From positions 1 through 34,559 of the forward strand of contig JBEHYO010000032.1 of assembly GCA_048498135.1 (NCBI GenBank): 34,559 nucleotides of DNA. The letters run 5' to 3'. Positions 13,110 to 24,118 of the stretch are shown piece by piece (position 1 is the first letter of the stretch; each line of letters begins with the position of its first letter). Source of the DNA: Dokdonella_A sp937902695 (GTDB lineage: Bacteria > Pseudomonadota > Gammaproteobacteria > Xanthomonadales > Rhodanobacteraceae). The notes beneath the pieces are model-generated. The model was not told where the DNA came from, ran no database searches, and saw only the letters and a program-made list of their open reading frames with translations. The position numbers and the translations under genes are program-made.

Positions 13110-15215
13110 TTACGCCGCGCCCTTCTCTTCCTCGGCCACGGCCTTCATCGACAGGCGGATTCGGCCCTGCTTGTCGACCTCGAGCACCTTGACCTTGACG
13201 ATGTCGCCTTCCTTGAGCTTGTCGGAGACCTTTTCGACGCGCTCGTTGGAGATCTGCGAGACGTGCACGAGACCATCCTTGCCCGGGAGGATCGTCACGA
13301 ATGCGCCGAAGTCCATCAGCTTGGCGACCTTGCCTTCGTAGATGCGGCCGGGCTCGACGTCGGAGACGATCTGCTCGATGCGCTTCTTCGCGGCATCGGC
13401 CGCCTCGCGGTTGACCGATGCGATGATGACGGTGCCGTCGTCGCTGATGTCGATCGTGGTGCCGGTTTCCTCGGTGATCGAACGGATCGTCGCACCGCCC
13501 TTGCCGATGACCTCGCGGATCTTGTCCGGATGAATCTTCATCGTGAGCAGGCGCGGCGCGTATTCGCTCATTTCCGTGCGCGACGTCGAGATGACTTTCG
13601 CCATCTCGCCGAGGATGTGCAGTCGACCGCGCTTGGCCTGGTCGAGCGCCGTGCGCATGATCTCCTCGGTGATGCCGTCGATCTTGATGTCCATCTGCAG
13701 AGCGGAGACGCCGCCCGACGTGCCGGCCACCTTGAAATCCATGTCGCCGAGGTGATCCTCGTCGCCGAGGATGTCGCTAAGGACGACGAAGTCGCCGCCT
13801 TCCTTGACGAGGCCCATCGCGATGCCGGCAACCGGCGCCGTCAGCGGCACGCCCGCGTCCATCATCGCAAGCGACGAGCCGCACACCGAAGCCATCGACG
13901 ACGAGCCGTTCGACTCGGTGATCTCCGAGACGACGCGGACGACGTACGGAAAGGCTTCCATCGACGGCTTGACCGCCTGCACGCCGCGCTTGGCGAGGCG
14001 GCCGTGGCCGATTTCGCGGCGCTTGGGACCTGCCATGCGGCCGGTCTCGCCGACCGAGAACGGCGGGAAATTGTAGTGGAACAGGAACGGATCCTTCGAC
14101 TCGCCCTCCGGCGCATCGACGATCTGCGCGTCGCGCGCGGTGCCGAGCGTGACGGTGACGAGCGCCTGCGTCTCGCCGCGCGTGAAGAGCGCCGAGCCGT
14201 GCGTGCGCGGCAGCACGCCGACGCGCACCGTGATCGGGCGGATGTCGTCGAGGTTGCGCCCGTCGATACGCTGCTTCGTCTTGAGGACGCCCTGGCGCAT
14301 CGTGTTGTACTCGAGATCGGCGAACTCCTTGGCGAGATCGGCGACCGCCCAGCCCTTCGTTTCGGCCGTGGCCGCGAGCGATTCGAGCGCGTCCTTCTTG
14401 AGCGCGGCGATCGCATCGCGACGCTGCAGCTTGTCGCGGATCTGGAAGGCATCGGCGAGCGTGTTGCCGATGGCGCCCTTCAGCGCACCGACCAGCTCGT
14501 CGTTGCGCGGCGGCGCGGACCAGTTCCACGACGGCCTGCCGGCTTCGATCGCGAGCTCGCCGATGGCGTTGATCGCCTTCTGCATCTCGCGATGGCCGAA
14601 CATGACCGCGCCGAGCATGACGTCTTCGGAAAGAAGCTTGGCTTCGGATTCGACCATCAGCACGGCGTTGGCCGTTCCGGCGACGACGAGGTCGAGATCG
14701 GACGTGGCGAGCTCGGTCTGCGTCGGATTGAGCAGGTACTGGCCGTTCGCGTAACCGACGCGTGCGGCGCCGATCGGACCCTTGAACGGCACGCCCGACA
14801 GCGTCAACGCGGCCGATGCGCCGAGCAACGCCGGAATGTCGCCGTCGATCTCGGGGTTCATCGAGAGCACGGTCGCGATGACCTGCACTTCGTTCTTGAA
14901 CTCCTCGGGAAATAGCGGGCGCACTGGGCGGTCGATGAGACGCGAGGTCAGCGTCTCCTTTTCGGTCGGGCGGCCTTCGCGCTTGAAGAAGCCGCCGGGA
15001 ATGCGACCGGCCGAGTAGAACTTTTCCTGATAGTCGACCGTGAGCGGGAAGAAATCCTGCCCTTCGCGCGCCTTCGTCGCGGCGACAGCGGTGACGAGGA
15101 CGACGGTGCCGCCCATGCTGACCATGACGGCGCCGCCCGCCTGGCGCGCGATCTCGCCCGTTTCGAGCGTGACGTCATGATTTCCGTAACGGAACGACTT
15201 GGCTACTTTTGCCAC
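13110..15215 (-). CDS. pnp: Polyribonucleotide nucleotidyltransferase (PNPase)
   Basis: A 3'-to-5' exoribonuclease that uses phosphate to release nucleoside diphosphates; it acts as a trimer in the cytoplasm and in the degradosome where one exists. Two RNase PH domains (FRYGNHDVTLETGEIARQ near the start; GSALFTRGETQALVTVTLG in the second) flank a helical linker. The second core carries the catalytic aspartates around DILGDEDHLGDMDFKVAG and DIKIDG. A KH domain (IREVIGKGGATIRSI) and an S1 domain (GKVAKLMDFGAFVTILPGKDGLVHVSQIS) end the protein. I start at the GTG at 15215 (701 residues, normal length), preceded by AGGA ten bases upstream; an upstream GTG at 15269 would add 18 residues not typical of the family. 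It is the last gene of the rimP-pnp cluster. Confidence 0.95.
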   Translation of the reverse strand: MAKVAKSFRYGNHDVTLETGEIARQAGGAVMVSMGGTVVLVTAVAATKAREGQDFFPLTVDYQEKFYSAGRIPGGFFKREGRPTEKETLTSRLIDRPVRPLFPEEFKNEVQVIATVLSMNPEIDGDIPALLGASAALTLSGVPFKGPIGAARVGYANGQYLLNPTQTELATSDLDLVVAGTANAVLMVESEAKLLSEDVMLGAVMFGHREMQKAINAIGELAIEAGRPSWNWSAPPRNDELVGALKGAIGNTLADAFQIRDKLQRRDAIAALKKDALESLAATAETKGWAVADLAKEFADLEYNTMRQGVLKTKQRIDGRNLDDIRPITVRVGVLPRTHGSALFTRGETQALVTVTLGTARDAQIVDAPEGESKDPFLFHYNFPPFSVGETGRMAGPKRREIGHGRLAKRGVQAVKPSMEAFPYVVRVVSEITESNGSSSMASVCGSSLAMMDAGVPLTAPVAGIAMGLVKEGGDFVVLSDILGDEDHLGDMDFKVAGTSGGVSALQMDIKIDGITEEIMRTALDQAKRGRLHILGEMAKVISTSRTEMSEYAPRLLTMKIHPDKIREVIGKGGATIRSITEETGTTIDISDDGTVIIASVNREAADAAKKRIEQIVSDVEPGRIYEGKVAKLMDFGAFVTILPGKDGLVHVSQISNERVEKVSDKLKEGDIVKVKVLEVDKQGRIRLSMKAVAEEEKGAA

Positions 15216-15438
15216 GTTATATTTTTCCTGATTGACGAGCTTCGATCCCTTGACCGGAACTCGGCGCACACCTTCATAGCGCGTGCGTCATTTGGGAAGG
15301 GCGGCGATGGATGGCCGCGGTTGGACTTCATTTGGAATCACGCGCCATGACTGAACCGAAGTCACGTAGCGCTGCGTTCATGGACGAACGCAAAAACAAT
15401 CGAGCGGGCCGCGAGCAGCGAAGGCTGTCCGAAGCCGA
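15216..15438 (-). promoter_or_regulatory. pnp leader / rpsO-pnp intergenic region
   Basis: This stretch of 223 bases without a gene precedes pnp. Short inverted repeats are visible, such as GCGTTC/GAACGC (15373-15390). In enterobacteria pnp has its own promoter and a leader hairpin cut by RNase III for autocontrol; by analogy this region is the place for such control, but no clear long hairpin or sigma-70 promoter can be shown by eye. Confidence 0.35.
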
Positions 15439-15708
15439 TCAGCGACGAAGGCCGAGACGCTCGATCAAGGATTTATAGCGGTCGCCGTCCTTGTTCTTGA
15501 GATAGCCGAGCAGGCGGCGGCGCTGGTTGACCATCTTCAGCAGACCGCGACGCGAGTGGTGATCCTTCTCGTGATCGGAGAAATGCTTGGTCAGGTGTTC
15601 GATGCGCGCGGAAAGCAGCGCAACCTGGACTTCGGGCGAGCCCGTGTCGTTGGCGGCGCGGCGATAGTCCGCGATGATCTTGCTGGTCGTTTCGTTGGAA
15701 AGGGACAT
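15439..15708 (-). CDS. rpsO: 30S ribosomal protein S15
   Basis: An 89-residue small-subunit protein that binds 16S rRNA early in assembly and bridges to the large subunit. The whole length matches the family: SKIIADYRRAANDTGSPEVQVALLSARI near the N-terminus, then LTKHFSDHEKDHHSRRGLLKMVNQRRRLLGYLK and the ending LIERLGLRR. The frame has GTG directly before ATG; I use the ATG at 15708 because AGGA lies seven bases upstream of it and the family begins with MSLS. The gene lies between truB and pnp as in most gammaproteobacteria. In E. coli S15 represses its own mRNA through a leader pseudoknot; whether that holds here is not visible. Confidence 0.97.
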   Translation of the reverse strand: MSLSNETTSKIIADYRRAANDTGSPEVQVALLSARIEHLTKHFSDHEKDHHSRRGLLKMVNQRRRLLGYLKNKDGDRYKSLIERLGLRR

Positions 15709-15904
15709 CACTCAATCCTGGAATCGGGAGCGAGACTTGCGAAAAGCCACTCGTTGAAAAACGTCGCGGAATGCGCCGCGCGCGGTGATGGCTGTTCGCA
15801 AGCCCCGCGGGGTGGGACAGTCCTGCGTTGAACAGGCGTGTTGCAGTGAACAAGATATTTTACCCGCCGGTGTGCCGGTAAAACAAGCGCTTACGACGGC
15901 GGAT
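15709..15904 (-). promoter_or_regulatory. rpsO upstream region with a hairpin
   Basis: This 196-base gap between truB and rpsO holds the likely rpsO promoter and leader. A hairpin with arms TTTTACC and GGTAAAA and a 12-base loop lies at about 15862-15887. It has no proper U-run, so it could be a processing site or a weak attenuator. Confidence 0.35.
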
Positions 15905-16828
15905 TCAGGCAGAGGGACTGCGCTGCACCGGATTGAAGCCGCGCTGGGAGCGCAGGCGCCCGTCCTGGCCGTTCTCGACGAGCGCCACGGCCCGGCCTTC
16001 GCGGTCCACCGCGACGAAGCGGCCCGAGCCGATGATGCCGGCGTCCGCGGCCTGGCCCTGGCGCAGGCGGCTGGCAGCCGCCTCGTCGACCTCGATGGTC
16101 GGATATCCGGCGAGACCGGCTTCGAGCGGCAGCAACAGCGCATCGAGCGCGTCCCCCTCCTCCGCGAGCGTCCGCAGCGCATCGAGATCGGTCATCGCGG
16201 GCGCCGCGAACGGCTCGACCCAGAGCCGGCGAAGGGCGGTCACGTGCGCGCCGCAGCCGAGGCGCTCGCCGAGGTCGCGGACGAGGCTGCGCACGTAGGT
16301 GCCGGAGCCGCACTCGACATGCAGGCGAAGCCCGTCGACCGTGCGCTCGACCAGGCTGAAATCGTGCACGTCCACGTCGCGCGGCGGAACGTCGACCGTC
16401 TCGCCGCGCCGCGCGAGCCGATACAGGGGCTCGCCGGCGCGCTTGATCGCCGAGTACACGGGCGGCGTCTGCGTGATGCGGCCGGTCAGCGCGCCGAGCG
16501 CCGCGCGGAGTGTCGCATCGTCGATCCCGGGCACGGGCCGTTCGCGGACGACACGCCCTTCGGCGTCGTCGGTGTCGGTCGTGACACCGAGCCTGCATTC
16601 AGTGAGATAGGCCTTGCGCGAGCCGAGCAGGAGACCCGCGATCTTCGTCGCTTCGCCGAAGCAGATCGGCAAAAGGCCCGTCGCGAGCGGATCGAGGCTG
16701 CCCGTGTGGCCCGCCTTCGCGGCGCCATAGATGCGACGGACGATCTGCAATGCCTGGTTCGAGCTGAAGCCGATCGGCTTGTCGAAGAGCAGGATGCCGT
16801 GGACGTCGCGCGTGTGCGATTTCTTCAT
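15905..16828 (-). CDS. truB: tRNA pseudouridine(55) synthase TruB
   Basis: It converts uridine 55 of the T-loop of tRNAs to pseudouridine and also helps tRNA fold. At 307 residues it has the normal length. The opening HGILLFDKPIGFSSNQALQ and the catalytic motif GHTGSLDPLATG (about residues 40-51, nucleophile Asp46) are exact family signatures. TPPVYSAIKRAGEPLYRLARRGE and CGSGTYVRSLVRDLG follow as expected. The C-terminus (VDEAAASRLRQGQ, GRFVAVDREGRAVAL) matches the usual small RNA-binding extension. It lies between rbfA and rpsO in the conserved cluster. The gap to rbfA carries a dispersed palindromic repeat. Confidence 0.97.
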   Translation of the reverse strand: MKKSHTRDVHGILLFDKPIGFSSNQALQIVRRIYGAAKAGHTGSLDPLATGLLPICFGEATKIAGLLLGSRKAYLTECRLGVTTDTDDAEGRVVRERPVPGIDDATLRAALGALTGRITQTPPVYSAIKRAGEPLYRLARRGETVDVPPRDVDVHDFSLVERTVDGLRLHVECGSGTYVRSLVRDLGERLGCGAHVTALRRLWVEPFAAPAMTDLDALRTLAEEGDALDALLLPLEAGLAGYPTIEVDEAAASRLRQGQAADAGIIGSGRFVAVDREGRAVALVENGQDGRLRSQRGFNPVQRSPSA

Positions 16829-16837
16829 CGTTGATTT

Positions 16838-16922
16838 CGACGTTCGCGCGAAAGCGGGAACCTGGCGCGTCTGCTCCAGCCGTCGAAGGCGCTGGGTCTC
16901 CGCTTTCGCGGGGACGACGAAG
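16838..16922. repeat. Paired REP-like palindromes between truB and rbfA
   Basis: Two GCGAAAGCGG-type units face each other (arms CGCGCGAAAGCGGGAACC and its counterpart ending GCTTTCGCGGGGACG), with a middle segment that itself pairs imperfectly. The same composite occurs at 32777-32858 and 25673-25761. Confidence 0.75.
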
Positions 16923-16942
16923 GGGTGGGTGCTTCGCGCCGC

Positions 16943-17299
16943 CTATTCCTTTGCGCCGCGATCCTCGCGCAGCAGCGATTCGATGCGCTCGCCCTTGTCG
17001 ACCGAGTCGTCGTAGCGGAAGCGGAGCTCGGGCACGCGCCTGAGCTTGAGCGTGCGCGAGAGCTCGCGACGGAACTCCTTCGCCATCTCGTTCAAAGCCT
17101 TGGTCGCGACTTTTGCGTCGTCCGAAAGCAGCGTCGTCACGTAGGCGGTCGCGACGTCGAGATCCTTCGTGACCTCGACGTCCGACACGCTGACCGACGG
17201 CAGCGCGTGATCGCGGACGGCCGCGTGCACGAGAACCGCGAGCTCCTTGCGGAGCTGCGCGGATACGCGGTCGGTGCGAGTGAACGACTTGCTAGGCAT
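16943..17299 (-). CDS. rbfA: 30S ribosome-binding factor A
   Basis: RbfA binds the immature 30S subunit and is needed for late 16S rRNA processing and growth in the cold. The 118-residue protein has the single KH-like domain of the family: RTDRVSAQLRKELAVLVH at the N-terminus, the strand VSVSDVEVTKDLDVATAYVT, and the helix KALNEMAKEFRRELSRTLKLRRVPELRFRYDDS. The length and the ending (GERIESLL) are normal. It sits between infB and truB, as in E. coli. No strong ribosome site is visible before the ATG at 17299, and the 90-base gap to infB is filled by a repeat. Confidence 0.95.
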   Translation of the reverse strand: MPSKSFTRTDRVSAQLRKELAVLVHAAVRDHALPSVSVSDVEVTKDLDVATAYVTTLLSDDAKVATKALNEMAKEFRRELSRTLKLRRVPELRFRYDDSVDKGERIESLLREDRGAKE

Positions 17300-17305
17300 G
17301 AAGAA

Positions 17306-17387
17306 GCCGGGATTGGAGACGGATTCGGGACTCGAAAAAGCGGACCCGGCGTTGCCGAATCGCCAATCTCGAATCCCGAATCCCGGC
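17306..17387. repeat. Imperfect inverted repeat of GATTCGGGA type
   Basis: GCCGGGATTGGAGAC with GGATTCGGGA on the left is answered on the right by CGAATCCCGAATCCCGGC. It fills the infB-rbfA gap and ends two bases past the infB stop. The GATTCGGGA unit is different from the CGTCATTCCCGCG palindromes. It may act as a transcript-stabilising or end structure. Confidence 0.55.
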
Positions 17388-17389
17388 CG

Positions 17390-20032
<2,643 letters not shown>

Positions 20033-20067
20033 CAATGTACTCCCTGACCCAGGACTCGCCTTGCGAT

Positions 20068-20135
20068 CGTCATTCCCGCGAAAGCGGAAATCCATGTTGC
20101 CTTTGCGATGGATGCCCGCGTCCGCGGGCATGACG
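20068..20135. repeat. REP-like palindrome pair between infB and nusA
   Basis: CGTCATTCCCGCGAAAGCGG faces CCGCGGGCATGACG, and the inner TCCAT and ATGGA also pair, giving one long interrupted hairpin. It is of the same family as the repeats at 25673, 32777 and 34213. Confidence 0.75.
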
Positions 20136-20174
20136 TCGTTCGGCTGCCGTTACCTCGTTCCCGCATGCTTCGTA

Positions 20175-21668
20175 TCAGGACGACACCGCCTCGCGCGCGG
20201 CCATGATCAGCGCCGCGGCCTTCTCCTCGTCGAGCCCGTCGATCGCGAACTCCATGAGCTCGTCGGTGGCAAGATCGGCGAGATTCTCACGCGTGATGAC
20301 ACCGTGCTGGGCGAGTGCGAACGCGGTTTCCTCGTCCATGCCCTCGACCTCGACGAGATCGTCGGCCGGCTTGTGTTCCTCGATGTTCTCTTCGACCTGC
20401 AGCGCATCGGTGAGGAGCGCGTCGCGCGCACGCGCGCGGAGCTCCTCGACGATGTCCTCGTCGAAGCCCTCGATGCCGAGCAGCTCGGCCGTCGGGACGT
20501 AGGCGATTTCCTCGACCGTCGAGAAGCCTTCCTGCACGAGGATCTGCGCGATCTCGTTGTCGACCTCGAGCTTCTCCATGAACAGCGCGCGCGCCGCTTC
20601 CTGCTCGGCCTCGCTCTTCTGACGCACCTGGTCGGCGGTCATGACGTTGAGCTGCCAGCCCGAAAGCTTGCTCGCGAGGCGCACGTTCTGGCCGCCGCGG
20701 CCGATCGCCTGCGAAAGCTTGTCCTCGGCGACGGCGATATCCATCGAATGCTTTTCCTCGTCGACGATGATCGACTGCACCTCGGCCGGCGCCATCGCGT
20801 TGATGACGAACTGCGCCGGGCTCTCGTTCCAGAGCACGATGTCGATGCGCTCGCCGTTCAATTCGTTCGACACGGCCTGCACGCGCGAGCCGCGCATGCC
20901 GATGCACGCGCCGATCGGATCGGTGCGGTGGTCGTGCGCGAGCACGGCGATCTTGGCGCGATCGCCCGGATCGCGCGCGCACGCCTTGATCTCGACGAGG
21001 CCCTGGCCGACTTCCGGCACCTCGAGCTTGAAGAGCTCCATCATCAGCTCCGGCGCGGTGCGCGAGACGAAGAGCTGCGGGCCGCGAAGCTCCGCGCGCA
21101 CTTCGTGCAGATAGCCGCGCAGTCGATCGCCGGCGCGCACCGATTCGCGCGGAATCGCGCGGTCCCTCGGCACGAACGCCTCGGCGTTGCCGCCGAGGTC
21201 GAGGAAGATGTTGCCGCGCTCGACGCGCTTGACGATGCCGGTGATGAGCTCGCCGACGCGATCCTTGTAGGCATCGACAACCTGCGCGCGCTCGGCTTCG
21301 CGCACGCGCTGCACGATGACCTGCTTGGCCGCCTGCGCGGCGATGCGGCCGAACTCGGGGTTCTCGATCTGCTCCTCGATGAAGCCGCCGACTTCGATGC
21401 CGGGCTTCTCGTCGACCGCGTCCATGAGGCGGATCATCCGATCCGGCGATTCCATGACGACGTCGTCGGCAACGACTTCCCAGCGGCGGAACGTCTCGTA
21501 ATCGCCCGAGTCGCGGTCGATCGCGACGCGCACGGCGACGTCCTGCTCGAAATAGCGCTTCTTCGCGGCCGATGCGAGCGCAGCTTCCATGGCGTCGAAA
21601 ATGACGCCTTTCGGCACGCCCTTCTCGTTGGCGACGGCGTCGACGACGAGCAAGAGTTCCTTGCTCAT
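20175..21668 (-). CDS. nusA: Transcription termination/antitermination factor NusA
   Basis: It binds RNA polymerase and nascent RNA and controls pausing, termination and antitermination. From the ATG at 21668 it has 497 residues, normal for the family, and begins MSKELLLVVDAVANEKGV. Domains in order are the N-terminal polymerase-binding domain (to about 130), an S1 domain (GIVKRVERGNIFLDLGGNAEAFVPR), KH1 (IGACIGMRGSRVQAV), KH2 (LSQAIGRGGQNVRLAS), and two acidic C-terminal repeats (EIAQILVQEGFSTVEEIAYV and the later AFALAQHGVITRENLADLATDELMEF). ATGs at 21746 and 21740 could add about 24 basic residues but lack a ribosome site. Here nusA is separated from infB by a repeat, where many species have direct coupling. 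Confidence 0.96.
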   Translation of the reverse strand: MSKELLLVVDAVANEKGVPKGVIFDAMEAALASAAKKRYFEQDVAVRVAIDRDSGDYETFRRWEVVADDVVMESPDRMIRLMDAVDEKPGIEVGGFIEEQIENPEFGRIAAQAAKQVIVQRVREAERAQVVDAYKDRVGELITGIVKRVERGNIFLDLGGNAEAFVPRDRAIPRESVRAGDRLRGYLHEVRAELRGPQLFVSRTAPELMMELFKLEVPEVGQGLVEIKACARDPGDRAKIAVLAHDHRTDPIGACIGMRGSRVQAVSNELNGERIDIVLWNESPAQFVINAMAPAEVQSIIVDEEKHSMDIAVAEDKLSQAIGRGGQNVRLASKLSGWQLNVMTADQVRQKSEAEQEAARALFMEKLEVDNEIAQILVQEGFSTVEEIAYVPTAELLGIEGFDEDIVEELRARARDALLTDALQVEENIEEHKPADDLVEVEGMDEETAFALAQHGVITRENLADLATDELMEFAIDGLDEEKAAALIMAAREAVSS

Positions 21669-21765
21669 GTTCTTCGCCGGTTCGGGCACGACGTTCCGCC
21701 CGGCCGCCTTCTTTCCTGCTTTCGTTTCTGCTGTACGCATATTCATCAGACGACTGTCCGTAGGT

Positions 21766-22287
21766 TCACTGCTTCTTGCGTTTCTTCGGCGCGCCTTCCT
21801 CGTACTCGCGCCGCGCGGCCGCGAGGCCGAGCGCGGCGTAGTCGGGCGCGAGCCGCGCCTTCGCCACGTTGGCGTGCACGATCGTGACCGGCTCGCCATC
21901 CTGTTCGATCGTGATGCGGTCGCCGTCGACGGTCCTGATCGTGCCGTGGAAGCGGCGCCGTCCGTCGAGCGGCAGGTTCACGTTGATCTTCACGGCCTCG
22001 CCGACGAAACGCTCGAAATGCGCCGGCGTGAACAGCGGCCGATCGAGCCCGGGCGAGGACACTTCGAGCGTGTAGCGGCCGGCGACCGGATCGTTGACGT
22101 CGAGCGCGGCCGAGATCTCGCGGCTCGCACGCTCGCAATCATCGATCGTGACCGGGCGTTCCGGCGCATCGACGTAGACGCGCAGGAGGCTGCCCCCGCG
22201 ACCCGGGCTGAACTCGATGCCGACGAGCTCCAGGCCGAGGTCCGCGATCAGTGGCGCCAGCAACGCGTTGAGCTCCTCTTCCTTCAT
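21766..22287 (-). CDS. rimP: Ribosome maturation factor RimP
   Basis: RimP is needed for efficient maturation of the 30S subunit. The 173-residue protein has the typical opening (LNALLAPLIADLGLELVGIEF), the core LLRVYVDAPERPVTIDDCERASREISAALDV, and the signature YTLEVSSPGLDRPL, followed by the SH3-like C-terminal domain (GTIRTVDGDRITIEQDG). The tail is basic (APKKRKKQ). It is the first protein gene after the initiator tRNA and lies just behind a strong intrinsic terminator, so its expression depends on readthrough or on a separate promoter. The ribosome site before the ATG at 22287 is weak. Confidence 0.96.
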   Translation of the reverse strand: MKEEELNALLAPLIADLGLELVGIEFSPGRGGSLLRVYVDAPERPVTIDDCERASREISAALDVNDPVAGRYTLEVSSPGLDRPLFTPAHFERFVGEAVKINVNLPLDGRRRFHGTIRTVDGDRITIEQDGEPVTIVHANVAKARLAPDYAALGLAAARREYEEGAPKKRKKQ

Positions 22288-22316
22288 CCGTTACGTTCGA
22301 ATCACCAAAATCAACG

Positions 22317-22341
22317 AAAAAAAAATGGGCACGAGGCCCAT
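22317..22341 (-). terminator. Intrinsic terminator or attenuator directly before rimP
   Basis: On the minus strand the stem ATGGGC/GCCCAT has a 5-base loop and is followed by nine T (complement of 22317-22325). It is one of the strongest terminator signals in the window. Confidence 0.85.
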
Positions 22342-22431
22342 TCCGTAGTCCGCCGTTGTCTTGCGTCCCAACATCGGCAAGATGCGCTTCCTGCGCGAAC
22401 CTCGACCGGCGACGCCTCGGGCTTCGCCGAA

Positions 22432-22454
22432 AGAAAAGGCCACGCGAAGTGGCC
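22432..22454 (-). terminator. Intrinsic terminator after the initiator tRNA
   Basis: On the minus strand the stem GGCCAC/GTGGCC has the loop TTCGC and is followed by TTTTCT. It lies 14 bases past the CCA end of the tRNA. Confidence 0.8.
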
Positions 22455-22468
22455 CTTCCGAAACACCT

Positions 22469-22545
<77 letters not shown>

Positions 22546-22650
22546 TCAGCCAAGCGAACATGGTATCGGTTGCGGCCTGACGCCGCAAGGCGAAACGTGA
22601 ATTGATGGCGCTTTGGCGCCTTTTCAAGGTGCCTGCGGCCGGCGCCCGGC

Positions 22651-24111
22651 TCAGGCCGCGAACGCGCGCGTGCACCAGTCGAGCAGCGGACCCCATGCGA
22701 TGCCGAGCACGAGCAGCGCAAGGCCGTTGATCGAAAGCGCCCAGCGGAACGCGCGGTCCTGCGGCAGCGCGAGCGGCGCGTCGTCGGCCGGCTCGTCGAA
22801 ATACATGACCTTGACGACGCGCAGGTAGTAATAGAGGCCGATGATCGCGAAAACAATCGCGACGATCGCGAGCCAGAGCTGCCCCGCGTCGATGACCGCC
22901 TTCAGCACCATGAGCTTGGCGAAGAAGCCGAACAGCGGCGGCACGCCGGCGAGCGAGAACATCGCGATCGCCATGACCCCCGCGTACCACGGGTTCTTCT
23001 GGTTGAGGCCCTTGAAGTCGTCGATCTGCTCGGCCTCGAATCCGGCCCGCGCGAGCAGCAGGATGACGCCGAACGCGACGATCGCCATCAGCGCGTAACT
23101 GATCGTGTAGAAGAGCGCCGCCGCATACCCGGCCGGCGTCGCGTTGACGAAGCCGAGCAGCAGGAAGCCGATGTGCGAGATCGTCGAGTAGCCGAGCATG
23201 CGCTTCAGGTTCGCCTGCGCGATCGCGAAGACGTTGCCTATCGCGAGCGAGAGCACGGCGAGCGCGCTCAGCATCACGGTCCAGTCGCCGTGCATGCCGC
23301 CCATCGCGCCCTCGAGCAGGCGATAGGCCATGCCGAACGCGGCGAGCTTCGGCGCGGAGCCGACGAAAACGACCATCGCCGTCGGCGCGCCCTCGTAGAC
23401 GTCCGGGATCCACATATGGAACGGCGCCGCGCCGAACTTGAACGCGATGCCGGTGATCAGGAACACGAGCCCGAATGCGAGCAGCGTGCGATGCTCGGAA
23501 TGCATCATGTCGCCGACGACGACGTGGATCTTCGCAAGATCGAGCGTGCCGGTCGCGCCGTAGATCATCGACATGCCGTAGAGCAGAAGACCCGACGCGA
23601 GCGCGCCGAGCACGAAATACTTCATGCCGGCTTCGGACGACGCGCTCGAATCGCGGTTCAGCGCGACCAGCGCGTACTGGCTCAGCGTCAGGAGCTCGAG
23701 GCCGAGATAGACCGTGATCAGATTGCCGGCCGAGACCAGCACCATCATGCCGATGCATGCGAAGAGGAGCAGCAGGTAGAACTCGCCGATGAAGAGCTTG
23801 CGGTCGCGCAGGTAGGCGCGCGCATAGACGCAGACGGCGAGCGTGACGAGCAGGATGAAGATCTTGAGGATCGTCGCCATGCCGTCGAGCACGAACATGT
23901 CGTTGAACGCAGAGAGCGAGGCGCCGTCCGGCAGCGCTCGATTCCAGACCAGCACGCCGGTGACGGCGAGCGCGGCGATCGTCAGCCAGTGCGTCGTGTC
24001 GCGCTGCGACTGCTTGAGGAAAAGGTCGATCAGCAGGATCAGGCACGTCGCGCCGAGCAGGAAGAGCTCGGGCAGCATCGTCGAAAGGTCGTAGGCGTGG
24101 AATTCGATCAT
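22651..24111 (-). CDS. nuoN: NADH-quinone oxidoreductase subunit N
   Basis: One of the three antiporter-like proton-pumping subunits in the membrane arm of complex I. The 486-residue protein has about 14 hydrophobic spans. Family signatures are YLGLELLTLSQYALVAL with the conserved glutamate of helix 5, FKFGAAPFHMWIPDVYEGAPT, and LKRMLGYSTISHIGFLLLG, with lysines in the middle helices as expected for a proton channel. It is the last gene of the nuo operon; its start is seven bases after the nuoM stop. The gap to the tRNA (22546-22650) has a small GGCGC/GCGCC hairpin at 22607-22620 but no clear intrinsic terminator in the direction of nuoN. Confidence 0.97.
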   Translation of the reverse strand: MIEFHAYDLSTMLPELFLLGATCLILLIDLFLKQSQRDTTHWLTIAALAVTGVLVWNRALPDGASLSAFNDMFVLDGMATILKIFILLVTLAVCVYARAYLRDRKLFIGEFYLLLLFACIGMMVLVSAGNLITVYLGLELLTLSQYALVALNRDSSASSEAGMKYFVLGALASGLLLYGMSMIYGATGTLDLAKIHVVVGDMMHSEHRTLLAFGLVFLITGIAFKFGAAPFHMWIPDVYEGAPTAMVVFVGSAPKLAAFGMAYRLLEGAMGGMHGDWTVMLSALAVLSLAIGNVFAIAQANLKRMLGYSTISHIGFLLLGFVNATPAGYAAALFYTISYALMAIVAFGVILLLARAGFEAEQIDDFKGLNQKNPWYAGVMAIAMFSLAGVPPLFGFFAKLMVLKAVIDAGQLWLAIVAIVFAIIGLYYYLRVVKVMYFDEPADDAPLALPQDRAFRWALSINGLALLVLGIAWGPLLDWCTRAFAA

Positions 24112-24118
24112 GTCGGCG

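Larger units (their letters stand above)
22288..22468 (-). promoter_or_regulatory. tRNA-fMet to rimP leader with tandem terminators
   Basis: This is the 181-base spacer between the initiator tRNA and rimP. It contains two intrinsic terminators about 95 bases apart, the second ending 29 bases before the rimP start. A rimP leader family with a premature terminator has been described in gammaproteobacteria, so the second hairpin may be a regulated attenuator. No convincing sigma-70 promoter is seen between the two. Confidence 0.5.

Noticed and set aside
13110..15269. pnp start at the GTG at 15269
   Set aside because: It adds 18 residues that do not resemble the family, whose members begin close to the GTG at 15215 (VAKVAKSFRYG).
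20033..20131. N-terminal extension of infB by 33 codons
   Set aside because: The extension is a translation of the REP-like repeat (MPADAGIH and FRFRGNDD are typical), and the ATG at 20032 has a good ribosome site and the family's normal beginning.
22607..22625. GGCGCTTTGGCGCC followed by TTTTC as a terminator for nuoN
   Set aside because: The T-run is on the plus strand, while nuoN is read from the minus strand; no plus-strand gene ends here.
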